DNA of 41,451 nt, from the NCBI GenBank assembly GCA_013816255.1, contig JACDET010000009.1, forward strand, positions 979 through 42,429. Reading direction: 5' to 3'. The stretch comes from Candidatus Levyibacteriota bacterium (lineage in GTDB: Bacteria; Patescibacteriota; Microgenomatia; Levybacterales; UBA12049). The translations under genes were made by a program, and so were the position numbers. This document shows positions 17,129 through 28,189 of this stretch, piece by piece. The notes under the pieces were generated by a model. It saw only the letters and a list, made by a program, of their open reading frames with translations. It searched no databases and was not told where the DNA came from. How positions within the stretch are numbered: the first letter of the stretch is position 1; every line of letters begins with the position of its first letter.

Positions 17129-18058
17129 TTAGAATCCATAAAAGTTCATCGGGGCATTTCCAATTCTCATTCTTGGTAGTTTCATGATATTTGAAAGACA
17201 ATGTGTCCTCCCATTATCGGTTGAAAAGGCTGCACTTATGTCCAGTTCTTGCAGCGTTTGTACAGCTTCATCATCATATGCTCCATATGGGTAGGTAACG
17301 ATTTTATTTTCCAAACCTAAATGGAGAGCAAGTTGTTCATTCGCAGTTGTCACTTCATTTATTATGTTGTCCTTTGTTATGTAACCTAACGGTGCATGTG
17401 AGTTTGTGTGGTTATAGATAGTAGCGTATGGACTTTCTTTTAATTCTTGCAGATGTTCCCATTGCATATATCCTGATTTTCCGATGAGTCCTGTCGGAAT
17501 CATGAAGTTCATGATAAATTGATATTTTTTCGCAACCATAAAGGCATAGGTATAATTATCATCGTAACCGTCATCGATGGTGATAATAATACTTTTTTCA
17601 GGAAGTGGAGTTTGGGTCTGCAACGCATACACGAGATCATGTGCATCCAGAGCTGTGTAACCATTTTCTGAAAGGTATTTAATTTGGTTCTCAAACATCT
17701 GATTATCTACCGTCAATACTTTATGTCCAAGCTTTTCAGCCATTTCGAGTGGTTGGATATGATGGTACGTGACGACAGGAACATCAATACAGTAATCCTT
17801 ATTAAGATTTGCTTCTTCACTTGCTGATTGCGATGTTATGATTTCCGCAAGTGATTGCTCTACATTTGCCGCCAGCGGAAGTTCTGCATAGGGAGTAGGA
17901 GATGCAAGTATACTTGATGCAAAGACAACTGGTGTTTGATTATCGGCAAGTAATTGATTTGCCATAACAAATGGAGTTTTAAATAATTCTAATCCTATCA
18001 GAGAAAAGAGAACCAGAACAATAATTCCATATATAACTTTCGTTTGTCTTTTCGGCAT
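17129..18058 (-). CDS. Polysaccharide deacetylase (CE4-like), exported
   Basis: MPKRQTK + signal anchor; VPVVTYHHIQ; KSIIITIDDGYDDNYTYA; NHTNSHAPLG; YPYGAYDDEAV. Confidence 0.9.
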   Translation of the reverse strand: MPKRQTKVIYGIIVLVLFSLIGLELFKTPFVMANQLLADNQTPVVFASSILASPTPYAELPLAANVEQSLAEIITSQSASEEANLNKDYCIDVPVVTYHHIQPLEMAEKLGHKVLTVDNQMFENQIKYLSENGYTALDAHDLVYALQTQTPLPEKSIIITIDDGYDDNYTYAFMVAKKYQFIMNFMIPTGLIGKSGYMQWEHLQELKESPYATIYNHTNSHAPLGYITKDNIINEVTTANEQLALHLGLENKIVTYPYGAYDDEAVQTLQELDISAAFSTDNGRTHCLSNIMKLPRMRIGNAPMNFYGF

Positions 18059-18141
18059 AATCAAATCTGTTTCATTGTAATAGTAAGCTCTTGAAATGAC
18101 AACGAGCAAAAGGCATGGCTAAATGATATACTATGGGCACA

Positions 18142-19795
<1,654 letters not shown>

Positions 19796-19876
19796 TCAAG
19801 TGGGGCAATTCTAGCATCATTTTCAGTCTTGTATCCTAGGGGCTAAGCAACTATGTTGGAATGTATTATTACAGCT

Positions 19877-20671
19877 TCATCTAGCAATAGTATTAAGAAC
19901 AAATGGTAACTTTTCTCCTAAGCGCGGAATCTTAGTTTTCTTAAATTTACCTACAGGGTGTTCTCTAAGGTATATATCGTAATTTTGCATAAGTACTGCG
20001 ATTCTTCCCCAATCATACCGATCTCTTTGATCTTCAGTAAACTGTCCAACGAGAGCTGTTGTTTCTTCAAATTTTGATGAAACACCTGCCATGGCATATA
20101 TTAAATGGGTTAACTCAAGATTTTCAGCATCTGGCCCATGGGTAGCAACTTCAAAATCAATATGCATTACATTTCCATCTGGTTGGATAATTATATTACG
20201 TGGATGCCTATCACCGTGTCTTAAACCTAAATTATGTCCTCGCTTAATTGAATTTAAGGTAGGCAGTATCGAATCTGTTTCTCCTTGTTCTAGCTTTGCT
20301 CGTAATGTTTCGCCTTCGATATACGGATAAAGCATAGAAGTTTCATCCGTATACACAGGCACTGCTGAACCCAATCTAAGTAATGCAAGACGTCTCATAT
20401 GCATAGCTTGTTCATGCATTGTTCTTCCTCGAACTGTTCCAACAAACCCTACGGCGGGAAACTCTTGCGTTGCTAAATAATTAATTAGGACTGTATGGTT
20501 ATTTTCATAGTCTGCAAGTGATCGCTTCACATAACGTTTACCATTATCTGATTGCAGAACAGAAATATCATTTGTTTCGCTAATGAGAAAGGTGTTTGTA
20601 CTTTTCAATTCTGCAATATTAATTTGAGACAGAATATGTCTCTCACTTTGCGGATGCTCTGGCGAATTCAT
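19877..20671 (-). CDS. Kinase-fold (APH/Bud32-like) phosphotransferase
   Basis: NLGLRHGDRHPRNIIIQPDGNVMHIDFE catalytic loop; TATAAT-N6-ATG. Confidence 0.7.
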   Translation of the reverse strand: MNSPEHPQSERHILSQINIAELKSTNTFLISETNDISVLQSDNGKRYVKRSLADYENNHTVLINYLATQEFPAVGFVGTVRGRTMHEQAMHMRRLALLRLGSAVPVYTDETSMLYPYIEGETLRAKLEQGETDSILPTLNSIKRGHNLGLRHGDRHPRNIIIQPDGNVMHIDFEVATHGPDAENLELTHLIYAMAGVSSKFEETTALVGQFTEDQRDRYDWGRIAVLMQNYDIYLREHPVGKFKKTKIPRLGEKLPFVLNTIAR

Positions 20672-20750
20672 TGATGGATTATAACAAAAAAGTGGAACTA
20701 TTTAATCTATAGGATTCTGGCAGGGGCTGAGTAACTATGTAGAACCTATT

Positions 20751-21314
20751 TCAACTATATTTGCCCGAGATCGGATCAAAGAATGTTTTGTGGACGCTTT
20801 GGACGTGGGATAATTTAATGAGTTCATTTCGTAGATATTGCACTTTTTCTTGCGTGAGTCCTGGGATCAGTTCCCCATGGGCTTTGCGGAAAATGCCTGC
20901 AGTATTTGTGAGTTCGCGGGTTCTTATATGCAGTCCGTATAATCCCATGAAACGCACAACAAAAGGATTTACATATTGTTCGATATTCTCAATTGCTGCG
21001 TAGGGAATGATTATATGTCTTCTGATGATAACACCACGTCGGATATGCAATCCATCGTTTTGTAATTCGTAGGTAAAATTTGCAACATATAACACCGCCC
21101 AGTAATATGTAGAAATAAGAATGAGAAAGAAAAAAATGATTCCTGCACCATAGAGAATAAGTATGATTTGTTCAGTTGGTATTATTGCCGTTTCGTCAAC
21201 CCAAATTTTTTCAAAGATACTTACTCCAAGAAACCAAATCGGTACGATATACACGGTCGTAATGAAGTTTTTTATAAAGTAAAGGTAGATTACTTTTGGA
21301 TTAATATGTTCCAT
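20751..21314 (-). CDS. Bacterial PH domain (YdbS-like) membrane protein
   Basis: Two N-terminal TM helices; LQNDGLHIRRGVIIRRHIIIPYAAIENIEQYVNPFVVRFMGLYGLHIRT. Confidence 0.75.
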   Translation of the reverse strand: MEHINPKVIYLYFIKNFITTVYIVPIWFLGVSIFEKIWVDETAIIPTEQIILILYGAGIIFFFLILISTYYWAVLYVANFTYELQNDGLHIRRGVIIRRHIIIPYAAIENIEQYVNPFVVRFMGLYGLHIRTRELTNTAGIFRKAHGELIPGLTQEKVQYLRNELIKLSHVQSVHKTFFDPISGKYS

Positions 21315-21317
21315 CTG

Positions 21318-21671
21318 TTAAATGAATGAGAAGAGCAAATAGAGGATCAAGATGATAAGAAAGATATAAGCGATTCCTCCTAAAGCCGGAAATACAAATG
21401 TTGATAAGAGCCAAAGGGCGATAAGAATGACGACGACAGTTTGTAGCATACTTGGGAGAAAGCGGATGATATAGCCAAGGAGTAATAGGATGAGCAAATG
21501 GTGTAGTGTAAACGCTCGGCCAAAGAGATTAAATATTTGGGTATTAAGAAGAGGAATTTGGATAAATCCAGCCAACCACAAGATGACAAAAAATCCCAAA
21601 ATCCATTTGACCATATCAGGTACTTGTATGTTTCGTTTCATAGCTCTGCAATCATTTTGACAAGTATTCAA
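21318..21671 (-). CDS. Small multi-TM hypothetical membrane protein
   Basis: Hydrophobic ORF directly upstream of the PH-domain gene; start may be the internal ATG at 21641 (MKRNIQ). Confidence 0.55.
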   Translation of the reverse strand: MNTCQNDCRAMKRNIQVPDMVKWILGFFVILWLAGFIQIPLLNTQIFNLFGRAFTLHHLLILLLLGYIIRFLPSMLQTVVVILIALWLLSTFVFPALGGIAYIFLIILILYLLFSFI

Positions 21672-21696
21672 AGAAAATGCAATAATTACTCACTCG

Positions 21697-22494
21697 ATGA
21701 ATAATCAATCAATAGGTATCTTAGACTCAGGAATCGGTGGTTTAACCGTCGCGAAAGAAGTAATCGCACTACTTCCACATGAATCCGTCATCTATATCGG
21801 TGACTCAACGAATGCTCCATATGGTGCTTTGTCTGCTGAAGTAATTCATCAAAATGCCCGTGCGCTTGTACAGTTCTTATTAAAGAAAGATGTCAAACTT
21901 ATTGTTGTCGCCTGTAATACGATTACAGTGAACTGTATTGATGCTTTACGGGAAGAGTTTACCGAAATCCCGATTATAGGGGCCGTTCCTGTTGTTAAGA
22001 ATGCTGCTGCATTAAGTAGAAACAAGCGCATTGGTATTCTTTCGACATCGCAAACAACCCGCAGCCCGTATCAAAAGCAGCTTATCGATATGTACGCAAA
22101 TGGTTGTACTGTTTTTACTCATGGGACAGATGCTCTTGTGCCATTAATTGAGCAAATGATATTGGATGGAGAAGTAATGGAGAGTGTGCTGACACGGGTT
22201 TTAGAAAAGTTCAAAACTGAAAAGATAGATACACTGGCTCTTGGATGTACGCATTTTCCACTTGTCAGAAATTCTATTCAAAAAATTTTGGGTAACGATG
22301 TTTTACTTCTTGATTCAGGTGCAGCGATTGCACGGCACGTGCAGCGAATTCTTAGCAACAACAAAGTTATGAGCAGTACTGCCCAGCCTCGACATATGTT
22401 CTATACAACAGGCGAAACCATACTTATGCAGTCAGTTGCAGATCGATTAGCGCTCCCGATACATTCTCGTGATCTTCATAAAATGATACTATAG
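21697..22494 (+). CDS. murI: Glutamate racemase
   Basis: IGILDSGIGGLTVAKEV; YIGDSTNAPYG; VVACNTITVN; LALGCTHFPL; LLDSGAAIA; TTGACA at 21657. Confidence 0.95.
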   Translation: MNNQSIGILDSGIGGLTVAKEVIALLPHESVIYIGDSTNAPYGALSAEVIHQNARALVQFLLKKDVKLIVVACNTITVNCIDALREEFTEIPIIGAVPVVKNAAALSRNKRIGILSTSQTTRSPYQKQLIDMYANGCTVFTHGTDALVPLIEQMILDGEVMESVLTRVLEKFKTEKIDTLALGCTHFPLVRNSIQKILGNDVLLLDSGAAIARHVQRILSNNKVMSSTAQPRHMFYTTGETILMQSVADRLALPIHSRDLHKMIL

Positions 22495-22560
22495 CTTTCC
22501 CTTACCACATCTTTACGAAATCACCATGTAATTTTCACGCTGTGCCGTTATCATAGATTT

Positions 22561-22674
22561 ATGATTAATGATGACAATAAAAATAATTTGCCAGATGGCA
22601 TTTCTGAACCGCAATCTACTGATGATACCGGCCGTAGGCTCCCAGAAGAATTTGATAGTATTGATGATAGATAA
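22561..22674 (+). CDS. Uncalled 37-aa acidic small protein candidate
   Basis: MINDDNKNNLPDGISEPQSTDDTGRRLPEEFDSIDDR*; TATCAT (22549-22554) - agattt - ATG. Confidence 0.4.
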   Translation: MINDDNKNNLPDGISEPQSTDDTGRRLPEEFDSIDDR

Positions 22675-22789
22675 CATAGAACAAGATCTCTTCACTAAAT
22701 AACCCCGCACTTTCAACTTTCAAGCAAAATTGGTATACTACATCTGTGGTTTGGTGGATCAGCAAAGCTGAACTTCATTAGCCTAAGGT

Positions 22790-22862
22790 GGTGGTTGTAG
22801 CTCAGTGGTAGAGCATCAGTTTGTGGTACTGAATGTCGCGGGTCCGATTCCCGTCAGCCACC
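22790..22862 (+). tRNA. tRNA-His (anticodon GTG), copy 1
   Basis: G-1 plus GTGGTTG...CAGCCAC acceptor; anticodon loop TTGTGGT; T-arm CGGGT CCGATTC CCGTC region. Confidence 0.93.
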
Positions 22863-22941
22863 CCAATTTTTTTATCCACAATTTTGTATATCAAACCATT
22901 TCACCTCAAGACAGTATTTGGACCTCTGGTATAATATAAAA

Positions 22942-23601
22942 ATGAAGGTAAACATTATCCATGATGCAAAACAAGCAAAGGGTCTTGCAGTAATCATAGA
23001 TATTCTTCGAGCAGCCACTGTAGAAGCATTTATCCTTGGCAATAATGCTAACTGCATTATTCCCGTAAAAACAAGTGCAGAAGCATTTGCTCTCCGTGAA
23101 AAAAATCCTAGGATTGTTTTAATTGGTGAGAGTAATGGGCTTAAAATCGAAGGGTTTGATTATGGTAATAGTCCTTCAGAAATAAAAAATGTGAATTTTG
23201 AAGGAAAAATAGTTGTGCATCGAAGTTCTCACGGCACGCAAGGACTTGTTGATGCTCAGGGTGCTGATCAAGTCATCTTTGGTAGTTTTGTAACCTTTTC
23301 AGCAATTAAAAAATTTATTGAAAAAACAAACCCAAAAGTTGTTTCTTTAGTTCCAACGCTTGATGAAGGCGATGACGAATTATTTGCAAATTACTTATAT
23401 AGAGATCTTTATGGTTACGACAATAATTTTGAGGAGGTAAAAGAACGAACAAAAGGATTAAATAGCATATTCCTTGATCCTGAACATCCAGAATTTCCTG
23501 AAGAAGACTTTCACTTAGCGCTCACATTGGATACGTTTCCTTTCTTATGCATCACTGATAAAAAAGATGATCAACTAATTGTTAAAAAACAAGAAGTATA
23601 A
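22942..23601 (+). CDS. 2-phosphosulfolactate phosphatase-like (ComB family)
   Basis: VIIDILRAATVEAFIL; GESNGLKIEGFDYGNSPSEI; HRSSHGTQGL; TATAAT-N6-ATG. Confidence 0.8.
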   Translation: MKVNIIHDAKQAKGLAVIIDILRAATVEAFILGNNANCIIPVKTSAEAFALREKNPRIVLIGESNGLKIEGFDYGNSPSEIKNVNFEGKIVVHRSSHGTQGLVDAQGADQVIFGSFVTFSAIKKFIEKTNPKVVSLVPTLDEGDDELFANYLYRDLYGYDNNFEEVKERTKGLNSIFLDPEHPEFPEEDFHLALTLDTFPFLCITDKKDDQLIVKKQEV

Positions 23602-23714
23602 AACTCTAATTCTTTAAGCATTATTTTGCTATAATAGCTTTGGACATCATTTGGAAGGCGACCCATAAAAATAAATTATCTTGTAAAATTAGCATAATAT
23701 GCTATTATTACTCC

Positions 23715-24143
23715 ATGGCTACAATAAATCCATGGATTAACTTCAATGGCAATGCTGAAGAGGCATTTACTTTTTATAAATCAATTTTTGGTGGAGAATT
23801 CGCAAAAGTAATACGGTTCAAAGATATCGCGAGTGATGAATTTCCTGTGGCAGAAAAAGAGGAAAATAAAATAATGCATATTGCTTTACCTATTGGTAAC
23901 AATACTATGTTGATAGCCAATGATGTTCCGGAAGTTCTTGGGCGAGTAAATGAGAACGAAAACAGAAGCAAAATTTTGGTAAACACAGAAAGTAAAGAAG
24001 AGGCGGACAGATTATTTCATGGCCTTTCGGCTGGAGGAGAAGTAGAAGGACCTCCAGGAGAGAGTCCATGGGGCTCATATGCTGGTATGTTTCGAGATAA
24101 ATACGGTATCGAGTGGATAATTGAATTTTCTCCTAATAAATAG
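23715..24143 (+). CDS. VOC/PhnB-like protein
   Basis: ATINPWINFNGNAEEAFTFYKSIFGGEF; SPWGSYAGMFRDKYGIEWIIEFS; TGcTATTAT-N6-ATG; track start 23640 (TTG) judged too early. Confidence 0.88.
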   Translation: MATINPWINFNGNAEEAFTFYKSIFGGEFAKVIRFKDIASDEFPVAEKEENKIMHIALPIGNNTMLIANDVPEVLGRVNENENRSKILVNTESKEEADRLFHGLSAGGEVEGPPGESPWGSYAGMFRDKYGIEWIIEFSPNK

Positions 24144-24196
24144 TTCCTCAAAGTCACATAATTTCTCCTTTGACACTGATCTAAAACATATCCTCA

Positions 24197-24257
24197 AAAG
24201 TTTATAGATAGAAAATGAGATAAACAAGGTATGAACCTAGTCCAAATGGAAGATGGA
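24197..24257. repeat. Dispersed repeat copy 1
   Basis: Shares AGTTTATARATAGAAA and perfect TGAACCTAGTCCAAATGGAAG with 25016-25075. Confidence 0.7.
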
Positions 24258-24358
24258 GGCATTTTCCGCGTCCTAAAACTATAATTCACCCAAGGTTCAA
24301 AGCTAGTTAACCCCCGGAGTTGCATATAGCTTAGCTGATCTTCACCGCGCTTAGCGTG

Positions 24359-24431
24359 GTGGTTGTAGCTCAGTGGTAGAGCATCAGTTTGTGGTACTGA
24401 ATGTCGCGGGTCCGATTCCCGTCAGCCACCG
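24359..24431 (+). tRNA. tRNA-His (anticodon GTG), copy 2, identical to copy 1
   Basis: Same 72-nt body GTGGTTGTAGCTCAGTGGTAGAGCATCAGTTTGTGGTACTGAATGTCGCGGGTCCGATTCCCGTCAGCCACC. Confidence 0.93.
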
Positions 24432-24506
24432 CAAAAAACTATAGATTAATTTTAGGCTCTTCTTTTAACACTTGTAATTCATTCTACATTTTGCATTAAT
24501 AAATTA

Positions 24507-24905
24507 ATGGAAAAAACGTCGGTTAAGAATAGAGGATTATTGTTAACCATTTTATTAGTAGTTTATACTGGATGGATTATCGTTACCGCTTATAGTCTTG
24601 TTACAAGTTATAACTTTATTGTAAGTAATTTATTTATTCCTGATTTTATCTTTACATTCAAAGCATTCTTTTTTTTACCTCTTCATATAGCAATACTGAT
24701 CGGACTTTATAAATGGAAAAAAATCGCGATATACAGCTTTTTTATCATTTTTTATTGTGAGTCAATTTATAAAAATTTTATATTTTTCTCCAACATAGGG
24801 AATAGCTCATCCTTATCTGCATCGTTAGTTGTATTAAGTATATTAAGCATATTACTGATTCCATTCTACATCGCATTTAGACGTAAATGGCAAATGTTCA
24901 CCTAA
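24507..24905 (+). CDS. Hypothetical four-TM membrane protein
   Basis: Hydrophobic ORF; weak ATTAAT hexamer 6 nt before ATG. Confidence 0.5.
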   Translation: MEKTSVKNRGLLLTILLVVYTGWIIVTAYSLVTSYNFIVSNLFIPDFIFTFKAFFFLPLHIAILIGLYKWKKIAIYSFFIIFYCESIYKNFIFFSNIGNSSSLSASLVVLSILSILLIPFYIAFRRKWQMFT

Positions 24906-25015
24906 TATTATAAGATTTTTATATTGTATTTTATAAACTCCCACTTTCAAATGGATTATTAAAGTAATAGGTTCGAACATCGTTCGGTAGGCTACCCAAA
25001 AGTAAAGAAAGCGGC

Positions 25016-25075
25016 AAGAGTTTATAAATAGAAACTAAATATAGGAGGTGTGAACCTAGTCCAAATGGAAGGTGG
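25016..25075. repeat. Dispersed repeat copy 2
   Basis: See 24197-24257. Confidence 0.7.
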
Positions 25076-25151
25076 GGAAACCCATCGTTTGGTAGTCTAT
25101 TTTAAGTCTTATAGTGTTGACTCTGTGGTCTTTTTCTGTTATATTTCCCTT

Positions 25152-25880
25152 ATGATTGAACGTGCAACTTTTCATGCTGGGAGATACCACTTGGCTCAAG
25201 AACAGGAAATGGCTGTCGCGGATCGTCGAGAGCGCCATGAGCAAACGCTAAAAAGGTTTTATGCACACTCTATGGACTTAGTGGTAGAGCAGGGTTGGCA
25301 ACATCCGCTTTTTTCAGAAGCTCCAAATGTTCTACAGATGGGGACTGCAACTGCTTCTACAACTAAAACATTTGTTGATTTTGTCCATGACATTAATTCT
25401 AAAGCGCATATTACTGTAGCTGATTTTTCGGACTATCCTTTACAGCAGTCTCAGGATGAGGGATTACGATGTGAACCAAATGTAAACTTTGTCAGAACCG
25501 ATACAACTAAATTAGGATTTGTAGATAACACATTTGATTTAATAGAAACGGATGGTCTATTGCAATTCCTAAGTCCAGAACAGAAAACGCAAGCAGTTGC
25601 TGAATGGTATCGTACACTAAAACCTGGAGGAGTTGTAACAACCAGAGACCGATTTGTCAGTGTTAATGATGCACCAAAAGAATGGGATACATTAAATAAA
25701 ATTCGGAAACACTTTAGCCAGAGGTTTGGCGTTTATTCATATCCAACAACTACTGAAGTCATGCGGTACAAATTTAATGCGCAGGGGTTTTCTACGCTTA
25801 TTGAAAATACACAGGTCATAGATCCAAGAATGCTTTTAATTCATGATATTGTTGCACAAAAACCAAAGATTATAAAATAA
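25152..25880 (+). CDS. SAM-dependent methyltransferase
   Basis: NTFDLIETDGLLQFLSPEQKTQAVAEWYRTLKPGGVVTTRDRF; TTGACT (25117) -17- TATATT -N6- ATG 25152, so the track start 25050 is too early. Confidence 0.75.
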   Translation: MIERATFHAGRYHLAQEQEMAVADRRERHEQTLKRFYAHSMDLVVEQGWQHPLFSEAPNVLQMGTATASTTKTFVDFVHDINSKAHITVADFSDYPLQQSQDEGLRCEPNVNFVRTDTTKLGFVDNTFDLIETDGLLQFLSPEQKTQAVAEWYRTLKPGGVVTTRDRFVSVNDAPKEWDTLNKIRKHFSQRFGVYSYPTTTEVMRYKFNAQGFSTLIENTQVIDPRMLLIHDIVAQKPKIIK

Positions 25881-25971
25881 TATTTAATTAAGTAGATAAT
25901 GATTGATAATAAGCCCCAAATATGATATTTGTCTATCTAAAATATTAAATTCAATCGCACAGAACTAAAAC

Positions 25972-26547
25972 TTACTTGGAGAAAAGGAGTTTTATTGCTT
26001 TATACTTTGGCTCTACTTCTTTTCTATATTCTTCAAAGAATATCTTTTTATTAAAATGTTTTTCAATTTTTATAAGTACCCATTTTTTTAGCTCCGATAA
26101 ATCTTTCCCACCCAAATGCTGCCAAGCAAAGTATAAGAAAAAGTCTGTTTGGAAGTGTGCCATTGCATCAGCTGTCGCAAGTACTTTCCCTTCTAATGCA
26201 GTTGGTATAGTGTGCGAGCAGCTATGCGGGGCGATTATCTCATTAACGATAAAGTTGCGTTCTTGATCTGTATAACCACTCTTCTCCAGGATTTCGTTTG
26301 CAATTCTCAGACTTTCTTTTTCATGACCTTTAGAGAATCTCGTCATAACAGCATCAGCTATATCATGGAGAAGTGCCCCAGATACACAATGTTCAATGTT
26401 TGCATTTTGTTCCTGAGCTATTCTTTCAGCATTTTTCGCAACTACTTGTACATGATTAAGATATGCCCACACATTCCATTGATCAGCATTTGGATGCTGA
26501 TATGTATAAAGAGCTTCTACTTCTTTTTTTACTTTCTCAAGTCTCAT
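25972..26547 (-). CDS. HD-domain hydrolase
   Basis: NHVQVVAKNAERIA...GALLHDIADAVM...APHSC; TGaTATACT-N6-ATG. Confidence 0.8.
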   Translation of the reverse strand: MRLEKVKKEVEALYTYQHPNADQWNVWAYLNHVQVVAKNAERIAQEQNANIEHCVSGALLHDIADAVMTRFSKGHEKESLRIANEILEKSGYTDQERNFIVNEIIAPHSCSHTIPTALEGKVLATADAMAHFQTDFFLYFAWQHLGGKDLSELKKWVLIKIEKHFNKKIFFEEYRKEVEPKYKAIKLLFSK

Positions 26548-26637
26548 ACCGTCAGTATATCAAAAATGATTAAATGCTTCTTGAGTACACTTAATAATCA
26601 GGTGCAAATTCTCTTGCTGTAACTTATTTTATAGATT

Positions 26638-27105
26638 ATGATAGAGAGTATGAGTATAGCTAAAGAAAATTATTTTTACTGGGCAATGGTTCTGAACGTA
26701 ATTACTGTTCTTGCTCTCGCACTTATGGAGTTCTCTGGTAACAATCAAGCGTATGATCCTCAATCTTCACTTTTCATAGCCTATCAATTTATTATCCCAG
26801 TTATCGTTTGGTATCTCGGCATCCGGGCGAAGAAAAAGCAACTGAAAAATAAACTGACCTTTAAACAAGGCATGATTGAGGGGACATTGATTGGCCTTGT
26901 CTTTGGCCTTACATCGCCGTTCATATTTCTGATCTACTATACACTGATTAATCCTGGTATTGTTGATTCGATCAGACATGGTGCAGATCCCACCTGGTTA
27001 GTAATAGGCAAAGATATGATGTTGAGTTTAGTAGTTTGTTTTGTCACAGGTTTAATCCTCAGTCCTCCAATAGCATTCTTGCTTAGATCAAAAAAGAAAA
27101 AATAA
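26638..27105 (+). CDS. DUF4199-like membrane protein
   Basis: Four TM helices; KKQLKNKLTFKQGMIEGTLIGLVFGLTSPF. Confidence 0.6.
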   Translation: MIESMSIAKENYFYWAMVLNVITVLALALMEFSGNNQAYDPQSSLFIAYQFIIPVIVWYLGIRAKKKQLKNKLTFKQGMIEGTLIGLVFGLTSPFIFLIYYTLINPGIVDSIRHGADPTWLVIGKDMMLSLVVCFVTGLILSPPIAFLLRSKKKK

Positions 27106-27122
27106 CACATTTCAAATGGTCG

Positions 27123-27320
27123 CTAGAATCTTTTTTTATTTTTTGTTTCATCTTTCAAAAGTATAGGTTTCAGTATATAAATACTTGCAACAACAACAGC
27201 TAAGCTTAAGAGAAACGCAAAGAAGAAAATTCGATGTGGACGTGTGGCCGAAAGGCCGCCTAACAAAAAAAAGTATGGTATTGCGAGCAAAAAACTACCA
27301 ATAAAAATTTTATACTGCAT
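27123..27320 (-). CDS. Small two-TM hypothetical membrane protein
   Basis: TACAAT-N6-ATG; two hydrophobic helices. Confidence 0.5.
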   Translation of the reverse strand: MQYKIFIGSFLLAIPYFFLLGGLSATRPHRIFFFAFLLSLAVVVASIYILKPILLKDETKNKKRF

Positions 27321-27393
27321 ACATATATTGTAGATAGTTCACTCGTAAAAGCAACGTTTAAATAGCAATTATAAGATTTGGTATAATAACTCT

Positions 27394-27978
27394 ATGGGAG
27401 CAAATAAAGATAAAAGACATGTGTCGCCAATTTGTTTTGAAGCAAAGCTGTTTAAAATAAATTCTTGGACGATTCTCAGATTGCCGGAAGATGCTTCTGC
27501 ACAACTTCCATCACGTGGTATGACAATGGTTTCAGGAACGCTTAATGATATACCCTTTAAAACTTTACTTGAGCCGGATGGAGTATATTCACCAGATCAA
27601 CGGCCGAGTCACTGGTTCCGGCCTGATGAAAAGTTGCTTGGTGCTGCAAAAGCAGCTGTAGGTGATACTGTACAAGTCTCTCTCCAACCGACCAAAGAGT
27701 GGATTGAGCCGGAAGTACCTGAAGATGTTACAAAAGCACTCGCTTCTTCTCCCAAAGCTAAAGCATTGTGGGACGATATCACTCCAATGGCTCGCTGGGA
27801 TTGGATTCGTTGGATACGTGCAGTTAAAACATCTGAGACGCGGCAAAAGCATCTAGACGTTATGCTGGATAAACTAAACAAGGATATGCGCCGTCCATGT
27901 TGTTTTAATCGCAGTCTCTGTAGTGAACCGTATATATCAAAAAATTGGGTCCTCCTCGAGCCGACGCAAATGACATAG
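27394..27978 (+). CDS. DUF1905 / YdeI-OmpD-associated-like protein
   Basis: INSWTILRLPEDASAQLPSRGMTMVSGTLNDIPFKTLLEPDG (DUF1905-like); ARWDWIRWIRAVKTSETRQKHLDVMLDKL (OmdA-like); TATAAT-N6-ATG. Confidence 0.8.
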   Translation: MGANKDKRHVSPICFEAKLFKINSWTILRLPEDASAQLPSRGMTMVSGTLNDIPFKTLLEPDGVYSPDQRPSHWFRPDEKLLGAAKAAVGDTVQVSLQPTKEWIEPEVPEDVTKALASSPKAKALWDDITPMARWDWIRWIRAVKTSETRQKHLDVMLDKLNKDMRRPCCFNRSLCSEPYISKNWVLLEPTQMT

Positions 27979-28189
27979 TATTTCTATAAAATTTTGAATG
28001 GCTCTATCTCTCAAGCAAGAATCCCGATGTCCGAACCTAGTTGACTCCTGGTGTCGAAGTGAAAATGAAAGGTTTTGGTGGGCGGAAGTTGTTGCGACGA
28101 AAAATCGGTGCTAAACTGTTGGAAGTGGTTATGAAAACTGAAGATTCTCGGATTACTGTTATAACTGCTTATTATTTGAAGGAATAAAT

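Noticed and set aside
23628-23642. Extended -10 TGCTATAAT as leaderless start of the VOC gene at TTG 23640
   Set aside because: Gap is 4 nt to a TTG and the VOC fold begins at 23715, which has its own TGcTATTAT-N6-ATG; the upstream -10 may be a second promoter.
25050-25151. N-terminal extension of the methyltransferase ORF
   Set aside because: Overlaps the dispersed repeat and the TTGACT-17-TATATT promoter; ATG 25152 fits better.
27589-27881. Minus-strand ORFs opposite the YdeI-like gene
   Set aside because: Two overlapping antisense shadows in different frames, no motifs.
27998-28114. 38-aa ORF MALSLKQESRCPNLVDSWCRSENERFWWAEVVATKNRC
   Set aside because: TATAAA/TAAAAT hexamers give gaps of 7 or 5 rather than 6 and the frame overlaps a GAACCTAG repeat relic; too weak to call.
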